Made by a program: the position numbers and the translations under genes. A DNA stretch of 18,825 bases, taken from positions 1 through 18,825 of the forward strand of contig JANRJF010000324.1 in the NCBI GenBank assembly GCA_033764095.1, given 5' to 3'. Positions within the stretch are counted from its first letter, which is position 1; every line of letters begins with the position of its first letter. The stretch is from JBDTMT01 sp033764095 (lineage in GTDB: Bacteria; Desulfobacterota; Binatia; HRBIN30; CADEER01). Positions 14,060-18,825 of the stretch are shown here, one piece after another. Below the pieces are notes generated by a model. The model saw only the letters and a list, made by a program, of their open reading frames with translations. It had not been told where the DNA came from and ran no database searches.

Positions 14060-16246
14060 ATGAGACGTGTTGGGGGGGCACAGTGTATGCGAAGCGTTTG
14101 CTTCGCTGTGGTTGGGTTGGTGGCCGCACTACTCGCGTGGCTGCCAGAGCGAGCCAACGCCGTGGGGTGGAACTCGACGGACTTTCTGGTGTCGAACTAC
14201 AGCAGCACGAATCAGATTGCCGTGTATGACCAGAACTTCGTGTTCAAGGGGTACCTCGACACGGGCTTCAACTTGGTTGTCGGGCTCGACTTCGATTCGC
14301 TTGGCCGCCTGGTCGCTGCGGGCCGATCTCCAAGCCGCATCAAGATGTACGACCCGTCGGGGTCGGTACTGGCAGATTTTTCAAACCCATCGGTCGGCTC
14401 TCCAATCGATCTGAAAATCGGGCCCGGCACTCTGGCGTATGTCGGTACGCAGGCGACTGGTGTCACCGAGTTCACAACGGCGGGCTCACTTACCCGAACG
14501 CTCGGAAGCGCCTCTTACGACGGGGTAGCGATCCTGCCTGGAAACCGTATGTGGGCCGGAGGTGACGCTCAGCCCGGGCAGATTCACGTCTTCGACCTGG
14601 TGCTTGGCACACAGGTCGGGACCGTCTTCCTCGATAACGGGCAGGGTAACGCCGAGAGCATGCATTACAGTGCTAGTACCAACACCGTGCTCACGACGGA
14701 TACCTCGACGAACACCGTGCGCGTGTTCGAACGTGATCTGAATGGAGCGTTCGTCAGGCAGTTTACTGCGCCTGTAAGCGGCTATTCGTATGGGGTCACG
14801 CGTGGACCTGGCGGCGAGGTGTTCGCTGGAGTGTATGCGACCGGCACGGTAGTCCGCTGGACTCCGAGCGGCAGCTTCGTTGGCACCATTGCCGTTCCGC
14901 AGGTTCCCAGCACTGTGGGGATCGCTTGGGCGGGTTCGGTCAACCCGTGCGGTAACTCGACGATCGACCCCGGCGAGCAGTGCGACGACGGCAACACGCT
15001 GAACGGCGACTGCTGCTCGTCCACCTGCCAGTACGAGCCGAATGGCAGCGCCTGCGCCGGCGATGGCCTCGGCTGTACCGACGATGTCTGCAACGGCAGC
15101 GGCACGTGCACTCATCCGCTGACGGCGGCGAGCACCATTTGCCGCGCGGATGCCGGCGAATGCGACGTGGCGGAGGTCTGCGACGGAGTCAGTAGCGCTT
15201 GTCCGGCGGACGCGTTCGAGCCGTCCGGCACCGCCTGCACGGCCGACGCCGAAACGTGCACGCTCGACGAGTGCGACGGCGCCGGCCTGTGCGCGCACCT
15301 GGCCGGAAACGCCGGCACCGAGTGCCGCGCCTCGGCCGGCGAGTGCGACCCGGCGGAAGCCTGCGACGGCGTGGCGACCGACTGTCCCGTCGACGCGAAG
15401 AGCACCGACGTCTGCCGTGGCGCGGCCGGCGTCTGCGACATCGCCGAGTCGTGTGATGGGGTGGCCGACAGCTGCCCGGCGGACGTGCTGGAGCCGGGCA
15501 CTACGGTGTGCCGCGTCGATGCCGGCGACTGCGACGTGCAGGAGACCTGCACCGGCGGCGACGCCGGCTGTCCGGTCGACGCGAAGGAAGCGGACGGGAC
15601 CGGCTGCGACGACGGCAGCCTGTGTACGCAGACCGACCAGTGCAGCGCCGGAGTCTGCGTCGGCGCCGATCCGCTCGACTGCGACGACGGCAACGCCTGT
15701 ACGCAGGACAGCTGCACGGCGATGGGCGGCTGCGTCAACGACGACGCCCCGCGCAGCAGCTGCCTGACTGCGCAGAAGTCGCTGCTGCTGCTCAAGCAGA
15801 AGGGCGCCGGCGTGAAGGACAAGCTGGTGTGGAAGTGGCTCAAGGGCCAGGCCTTCGGGCAACCGGACCTGGGGGCGCCGACCACGGCGACCGCCTACGC
15901 GCTGTGCATCTACAGCGGCACCACCGAGACGCTGATTGCCGACGCGGCGCTCGACGCCGGCAGCACGTGGTCGGCGGTCGGCAGCAAGGGCTACAAGTAC
16001 TTCGACGCGGCCGGCAGTCCGGACGGCATCGTCAAGGCGCTCGCCAAGGGCGGCGCGGCGGGCAAGTCGAAGGCGTTGGCGAAGGGGAAGGGCAGCAACC
16101 TGCCTGACCCGGTGCTCGCCGACATCACGGCGCCGGTGAAGACCCAGCTGGTCAACCTCGAGAGCGGCTTCTGCCTGGAGAGCGTCTTCCAGACGGGCGA
16201 CGTGCTCAAGAGCACTGCCACGCAGTTCAAGGCCAAGGCTCAGTAG
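14060..16246 (+). CDS. Secreted beta-propeller protein with Cys-rich, disintegrin-like repeats
   Basis: 728 residues from ATG 14060 (GGGGGA 5 bases upstream). ATG 14087, preceded by seven G, is an alternative that gives a cleaner signal peptide. The signal core CFAVVGLVAALLAWL ends at an ANA site (32-34), so the protein is exported. Residues 45-315 are repeated beta strands with NQIAVYDQNF, VFDLVLGTQVGT and VRWTPSGSFVGT patterns, typical of an NHL/YVTN-like propeller. From 297 comes a myxobacterial-type Cys-rich repeat (CGNSTIDPGEQCDDGN...CCSSTC). Cys-rich segments follow, including four units of the form CR-x3-GxCD-x-x-E-x-C-x-G-x4-CP-x-D (361-516). A final domain of about 160 residues starts at TAQKSLLLLKQK and includes LVWKWLKG and KGYKYFD, with few cysteines. 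The function is unknown; extracellular binding or adhesion is inference. The 5' third is visibly less GC-rich than the rest. Confidence 0.85.
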   Translation: MRRVGGAQCMRSVCFAVVGLVAALLAWLPERANAVGWNSTDFLVSNYSSTNQIAVYDQNFVFKGYLDTGFNLVVGLDFDSLGRLVAAGRSPSRIKMYDPSGSVLADFSNPSVGSPIDLKIGPGTLAYVGTQATGVTEFTTAGSLTRTLGSASYDGVAILPGNRMWAGGDAQPGQIHVFDLVLGTQVGTVFLDNGQGNAESMHYSASTNTVLTTDTSTNTVRVFERDLNGAFVRQFTAPVSGYSYGVTRGPGGEVFAGVYATGTVVRWTPSGSFVGTIAVPQVPSTVGIAWAGSVNPCGNSTIDPGEQCDDGNTLNGDCCSSTCQYEPNGSACAGDGLGCTDDVCNGSGTCTHPLTAASTICRADAGECDVAEVCDGVSSACPADAFEPSGTACTADAETCTLDECDGAGLCAHLAGNAGTECRASAGECDPAEACDGVATDCPVDAKSTDVCRGAAGVCDIAESCDGVADSCPADVLEPGTTVCRVDAGDCDVQETCTGGDAGCPVDAKEADGTGCDDGSLCTQTDQCSAGVCVGADPLDCDDGNACTQDSCTAMGGCVNDDAPRSSCLTAQKSLLLLKQKGAGVKDKLVWKWLKGQAFGQPDLGAPTTATAYALCIYSGTTETLIADAALDAGSTWSAVGSKGYKYFDAAGSPDGIVKALAKGGAAGKSKALAKGKGSNLPDPVLADITAPVKTQLVNLESGFCLESVFQTGDVLKSTATQFKAKAQ
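14948..15040 (+). repeat. Myxobacterial-type Cys-rich repeat (DUF4215-like) within the secreted protein
   Basis: Encodes CGNSTIDPGEQCDDGN followed by NGDCCSSTC. This is the consensus C-G-[ND]-x2-[IV]-x-x-GE-x-CDDGN of the Cys-rich repeats abundant in secreted myxobacterial proteins. It marks the border between the propeller and the Cys-rich half. Confidence 0.8.
15140..15607 (+). repeat. Four disintegrin-like Cys-rich modules within the secreted protein
   Basis: Modules begin at 15140, 15323, 15413 and 15509, each about 31-33 residues, with adjacent units sharing the boundary cysteine. Consensus: C-R-x3-G-[EVD]-C-D-x-[AQ]-E-x-C-[DT]-G-x4-C-P-x-D-x(4-8)-C. Between units 1 and 2 is a diverged spacer (CTADAETCTLDECDGAG). 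The pattern matches the C-terminal half of ADAM/snake-venom disintegrin domains, including the xCD tip of the disintegrin loop. Confidence 0.75.
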
Positions 16247-16251
16247 GCAAC

Positions 16252-16294
16252 GCAGGCTGGCCGCCGGGTGCCGCAGGCCCGGCGGCCAGCCTGC
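16252..16294. terminator. Perfect 17-bp hairpin between convergent genes
   Basis: 16252-16268 and 16278-16294 are perfectly complementary across a 9-base loop. It begins 5 bases after the stop of the secreted-protein gene and ends 2 bases before the gspG stop, so it can serve both convergent transcripts. There is no T-tract. Unlike the four palindromes upstream, its arms contain no obvious short tandem unit. Confidence 0.75.
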
Positions 16295-16296
16295 CT

Positions 16297-16722
16297 TCAC
16301 GATCGCCGGCTGCTGAGATCGGCGTCCTCGCCGTCGCCGCCGGGTTGGCCGTCGCGGCCGTAGGAGATGATCTCGAAGCGGCGGCCGTCGCTGACGTAGG
16401 CGTACGGGTTGTGCCACGGATCCTCGGGCACCGCCTCCACGTCCTCGATGTATCCGTCGGGATCGTAGCGCGGCAGGTTGGCCGGCGGCGGCGGGATGAG
16501 CGCGCGCAACCCTTCGGCGGTGGTTGGATAGCGCCCGTTGTCGAGTCGGAAGGTGTGCACCGCCGCGCTCAGCGACTTGATCTGCGTCTTCGCGGCGGCG
16601 ACCTCGGCCTTGGGGAGGTTGCCCATGAGGTTGGGCGCCACCAACGCCACCAGCAGCGCCAGAATGAAGACCACGACCATGATCTCGATCAGCGTGAATC
16701 CCGCTTCGCCTCTCGCGCGCAT
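16297..16722 (-). CDS. gspG: Type II secretion major pseudopilin GspG
   Basis: Major subunit of the T2SS pseudopilus, which pushes folded periplasmic proteins through the outer membrane. The 141 residues are typical. A short basic leader MRARGEAG is followed by the prepilin peptidase site G8/F9 and the class III signal FTLIEIMVVVFILALLVALV, with the conserved Glu at mature position 5. The C-terminal half shows TAEGLRALI, EDPWHNPYAYVSDG and FEIISYGRDGQPGGDGEDADLS, the calcium-binding end of GspG. ATG 16722 has a GGAGGG ribosome site about 7 bases upstream; the frame is open further upstream but without pilin features. No other gsp gene is adjacent in this window, so it is solitary here or separated from its cluster. 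It may help export the Cys-rich protein encoded next door, which is inference from proximity. Confidence 0.92.
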   Translation of the reverse strand: MRARGEAGFTLIEIMVVVFILALLVALVAPNLMGNLPKAEVAAAKTQIKSLSAAVHTFRLDNGRYPTTAEGLRALIPPPPANLPRYDPDGYIEDVEAVPEDPWHNPYAYVSDGRRFEIISYGRDGQPGGDGEDADLSSRRS

Positions 16723-16868
16723 CCGAATCCCTCCGTGTTGGCGATGTGCCGCACTCACCGACGACGCGGAGTGGTGACTTATTCGGCGAGAAGGCGGTGC
16801 GCCGCTACGCCTTCGCGGAGAATCGCCGAGGTCTTTTGCCGCGCCCCAAATGATGGCATTGGCGCCGC
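16723..16868. promoter_or_regulatory. Divergent intergenic region gspG / CMD-like gene
   Basis: Holds the promoters of two divergent units. One visible structure is an imperfect stem, AAGGCG (16791-16796) with CGCCTT (16808-16813), extended outward by GCG/CGC with a bulge. Nothing diagnostic of a known operator was seen. Confidence 0.35.
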
Positions 16869-17420
16869 ATGTCGGATCGCATTCCACGCCTGCCGCTCGA
16901 CGCCATGCCGGCGCCGCTGGCCGCGGCGCTGCGGCCGCGCGTCGCGCGGCTCGGCTATCTGGGCGAGTTCTTCCAGTGCGCCGCCAACGCGCCCGAGGCG
17001 CTGCTCGCCTTCCAGCAGCTCACCGAGTCGCTCAAGGCAGCGCTCCCCGATCGGGTTACCGAAGTGGTGGCCCTCACCGTCGCGGCGCGGCTCGGCAACG
17101 ACTACGAGCGCCATCAGCACGAGCGCCTGTGCCGCACGCTCGGCCTCGCCGACGAGTGGATCGCCGCCGTCGAGGCGGGCGCGCCGAGCGGCATGGCGGC
17201 GCTCGACGACAGCGACCGCGCGGTGCAGCACCTGACCCTGGCGCTGCTGGCGCGCGGCGGGCTGGGGGTGCAGCGCGAGTTGGAGGCGGTGATCGACCGG
17301 CTCGGCGCGGCGGCGGCGATGGCGGTGCTGTTGCTGGTCGGCCGCTACGTCACCCACGCGCTGGCGGTGAACGCGCTGCAGCTGGCGCCGCCGGTGGCGT
17401 CGATCTTTCCCGCCGCATGA
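16869..17420 (+). CDS. Carboxymuconolactone decarboxylase/AhpD-like protein without CxxC
   Basis: 183-residue all-alpha protein. The central segment LPDRVTEVVALTVAARLGNDYERHQHERLCRTLGL (about 59-93) fits the CMD family core, in which a helix ends in N-x-x-YE-x3-H and a second helix begins. It has a single cysteine there, not the CxxC pair of AhpD peroxidases. Thiol peroxidase activity is therefore unlikely; a decarboxylase-like or unknown role is more probable. The C-terminal half is a long alanine-rich helical region (AAAAMAVLLLVGRYVTHALAVNAL) as in other family members. The start at ATG 16869 has a weak ribosome site. The stop overlaps the next ATG by 4 bases (ATGA), so it is translationally coupled to the cyclodeaminase-family gene. 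Confidence 0.7.
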   Translation: MSDRIPRLPLDAMPAPLAAALRPRVARLGYLGEFFQCAANAPEALLAFQQLTESLKAALPDRVTEVVALTVAARLGNDYERHQHERLCRTLGLADEWIAAVEAGAPSGMAALDDSDRAVQHLTLALLARGGLGVQRELEAVIDRLGAAAAMAVLLLVGRYVTHALAVNALQLAPPVASIFPAA

Positions 17421-18421
17421 GCGCGCCGCGCTGGATCGCCGAGGCCGACGTCGTCGCGCTGCTCGACCTGCCGGCGGCGATCGCCGCCGTGCGCCGCGGC
17501 CTGGCGCAGGAAGCGCGCGGCACGGCGCAGAACATGGTGAAGACGCACGTGCGCTGGAGCGACGGCGACACGCTGCACGCCATCGGCGCGGTGTTCGGCG
17601 ACGACGGCCTGGCCGGCACCAAGACCTGGGCGCACACCGCCGGCGGCGCGACGCCGCTGCTGGTGCTGTTCGACGCCGCCAGCGGTGCGCTGCGCGCGGT
17701 GATCGAGGCCTTCGCGCTCGGCCAGCTGCGCACCGGCGCGGTGTCCGGCGTGGCGACCGACATCCTCGCCGATCCGGCAGCCGATGAGCTGGCGCTGATC
17801 GGCAGCGGCAGACAGGCGATGGCGCAAGTCGCCGCGGTGCGCGCCGTGCGGCGCCTGCGCCGGGTGCGCGTCTTCAGTCCGACCGCGGCGCACGCCGCCG
17901 GCCTCGCGGCGCGCGCCGCGGTCATCTTCGACCTGCCGGTCGACGTCGCCGAGACGCTCGACGCGGCGGTGCACGGAGCGCCGATGGTCACCGTGGCGAC
18001 CCGCGCCCGTGTCCCCTTCGTCAGCGGCGCGTCGCTGGCCCGTGGTGCGCACGTCAATGCCATCGGCGCGATCACGCCCGAGCGCGCCGAGCTGACGGCC
18101 GACGTCCTGCCGCGCTGCAGCGTGGTGACCGCCGACAGCGTCGCCGCGGCGCAACGGCTGTCGCGCGAGCTGCGCGATCACTTCGGCGAGTCCGGCGACT
18201 GGTCGGCGGTGCGCCCATTGTGCGAGCTGGTGGCAGCCGATGCGTCGCGGCCCGCGGACGCCGACCTGACGCTGCTCAAGGCAATGGGCACCGGGGTCTC
18301 GGATCTGTCGGTCGGCATCGAGGTGCTGCGCCGCGCCGAGCGCGCTGGCCGCGGCCGCGAGGTGCCGGCGCCGACCAAGGCGGAGCTGTTTCCGATTCCC
18401 CCCTTTGAAAAAGGGGGGTGA
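17417..18421 (+). CDS. Ornithine cyclodeaminase/mu-crystallin family protein
   Basis: 334-residue NAD(P)-binding protein of the OCD/mu-crystallin family. Lys69 (GTKTWAH) and Arg105 (GQLRTGAVSGVA) correspond to the substrate-carboxylate-binding residues of the family. The dinucleotide motif GSGRQA is at 129-134. Then come HVNAIGAITPERAEL and the C-terminal signature LLKAMGTGVSDLSVGIEVLRRA. At the place where true ornithine cyclodeaminases have the catalytic Asp (GGDCP), this protein has GAITP. An imine/ketimine reductase or amino-acid dehydrogenase role is therefore more likely than ornithine cyclisation. It overlaps the upstream CMD-like gene by 4 bases. The last eight residues (IPPFEKGG) and the TGA stop are supplied by a dispersed repeat, and the natural C-terminus may have ended near KAELF. 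Confidence 0.88.
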   Translation: MSAPRWIAEADVVALLDLPAAIAAVRRGLAQEARGTAQNMVKTHVRWSDGDTLHAIGAVFGDDGLAGTKTWAHTAGGATPLLVLFDAASGALRAVIEAFALGQLRTGAVSGVATDILADPAADELALIGSGRQAMAQVAAVRAVRRLRRVRVFSPTAAHAAGLAARAAVIFDLPVDVAETLDAAVHGAPMVTVATRARVPFVSGASLARGAHVNAIGAITPERAELTADVLPRCSVVTADSVAAAQRLSRELRDHFGESGDWSAVRPLCELVAADASRPADADLTLLKAMGTGVSDLSVGIEVLRRAERAGRGREVPAPTKAELFPIPPFEKGG

Positions 18422-18435
18422 GGGGGGATGTCCTC
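18395..18435 (+). repeat. Dispersed G/C-run repeat, copy 2 (provides stop codon)
   Basis: ATT, six C, TTTGAAAAA, six G, TGA, six G, ATGTCCTC. It matches the reverse complement of copy 3 at 37 of 41 positions and copy 1 in the same orientation relative to the host gene. The TGA between the G runs is the stop codon of the cyclodeaminase-family gene. Confidence 0.95.
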
Positions 18436-18481
18436 AACAACTCTTTGCGCGCGACCGCCGCGCTTGCGATGAGAGGTCCAT

Positions 18482-18522
18482 GAGAAAATCCCCCCTGGCC
18501 CCCCTTTTTCAAAGGGGGGAAT
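18482..18522 (-). repeat. Dispersed G/C-run repeat, copy 3 (inverted, abuts a start codon)
   Basis: Inverted relative to copy 2, with 46 bases between them, so the transcript could form a hairpin with roughly 41-bp arms. Its end overlaps the first two bases of the ATG at 18521 of the cupin gene, making the G run of the repeat the only possible ribosome-site-like sequence for that gene. Confidence 0.95.
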
Positions 18523-18825
18523 GATGTTCGTCGATCGATCCGGAGCGGCAGAACCCGCGATCGATCTCTGGCCGGCGCTGGTCATTCCGCGCGCCGACAT
18601 CGATGCGGAGATCGCGCGCCTGGCGGCGCTGCCGGCGCCGGCGAACGGGCGGCGGCGGGCGTTGATCGTCCATCCGCGCGCCACCGCACCAGGTCTGGGT
18701 CTCGCGCCCGGCATCCAGGTGGCGTTGCAGGTGTTGAAGCCGGGCGAGCGCAGTGCGCCGTTGCGGCACAACTCGACGCTGGTGGACTTCTGCATCGCCG
18801 GCAGCGGCGTCGCGACGGTCGGCGG
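18521..18825 (+). CDS. Cupin-domain protein, gentisate dioxygenase-like (3' end outside window)
   Basis: About 101 codons are visible from ATG 18521 (a second ATG at 18524 is equally possible); the gene runs off the window. The segment VALQVLKPGERSAPLRHNSTLVDFCIAGSGVATVGG resembles the cupin motif of gentisate/hydroxynaphthoate dioxygenases, in which HRHT and an acidic residue bind iron. Here the first His is replaced by Leu (LRHN), and the expected position of the Glu is not clearly filled. The visible module may therefore not bind metal, or a second cupin module may lie beyond the window. In-frame upstream sequence is closed by a TGA at 18470 and has no other start, so the start lies at the edge of repeat copy 3. 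Probably the third gene of the CMD/cyclodeaminase cluster. Confidence 0.65.
   Translation, partial: MMFVDRSGAAEPAIDLWPALVIPRADIDAEIARLAALPAPANGRRRALIVHPRATAPGLGLAPGIQVALQVLKPGERSAPLRHNSTLVDFCIAGSGVATVG

Noticed and set aside
13978..14229. Small frame overlapping the start of the secreted-protein gene
   Set aside because: Different frame from the signal-peptide-bearing gene, no motif, and it ends within the propeller coding region.
14486..16417. Antisense frame of over 600 codons across the secreted-protein gene
   Set aside because: It runs through the Cys-rich repeats and into gspG in reverse; repetitive, motif-free and explained by high GC of the sense gene.
18480..18524. Fourteen-codon leader peptide gene (MRKSPLAPLFQRGE)
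   Set aside because: It is almost entirely the dispersed repeat read in another frame; such peptides appear wherever the repeat occurs. Kept only as a possible coupling device.
18395..18527. Terminal inverted repeats of an insertion sequence
   Set aside because: Only 46 bases lie between the two copies, no transposase frame exists, and a third copy occurs alone at 1511. A dispersed repeat explains it better, though a miniature element cannot be excluded.

Overview
The window is GC-rich (about 70% by eye) and gene-dense. It looks like one contiguous piece of a Gram-negative bacterial chromosome. Four things point to a deltaproteobacterial or Binatota-like soil or sediment lineage: an outer-membrane efflux factor, a type II secretion pseudopilin, an F420/LLM-type oxidoreductase, and a secreted protein with myxobacterial-type cysteine-rich repeats. 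This placement is inference; there is no rRNA or marker gene to fix it. I saw no tRNA, rRNA, CRISPR array, transposase or phage gene.

Layout. (a) 1-3016 is a tripartite efflux locus. A YtcA-like lipoprotein, an MdtN/AaeA-like periplasmic adaptor and the first codons of a probable FUSC pump lie on the minus strand. A TolC-family outer-membrane factor is transcribed divergently. (b) 3157-4472, minus strand, holds an Fe/Mn superoxide dismutase and a ferric-reductase-like haem membrane protein. (c) 4626-6872 is an orphan PAS-GAF-GAF histidine kinase. (d) 7058-9937, plus strand, holds a membrane-anchored metallo-beta-lactamase-fold hydrolase, then a translationally coupled LLM oxidoreductase and two-domain VOC protein. 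(e) 10026-11117, minus strand, is a polytopic GT-C-like membrane protein. (f) 11248-13841 is zwf-glk, a two-gene glucose 6-phosphate entry operon (glucokinase plus G6P dehydrogenase). (g) 14060-16246 is a large secreted beta-propeller/Cys-rich protein with disintegrin-like repeats, behind a possibly structured leader. (h) 16297-16722, minus strand, is a solitary GspG. (i) 16869-18825, plus strand, holds a CMD-like protein, a mu-crystallin/ornithine-cyclodeaminase-family protein and the start of a cupin.

The most unusual content lies at gene borders. Four intergenic regions carry long palindromes built the same way, with arms made of 6-8 bp tandem units, yet with unrelated sequences. Each abuts a stop codon, and in one case supplies it. 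Separately, a roughly 41-bp G/C-run repeat occurs three times. One copy lies inside the N-terminal coding region of the efflux factor, one supplies the last residues and stop of the cyclodeaminase-like gene, and one ends exactly at the start codon of the cupin gene. The secreted protein, with four tandem ADAM/disintegrin-like modules and an unnamed C-terminal domain, is the best candidate for new protein biology.
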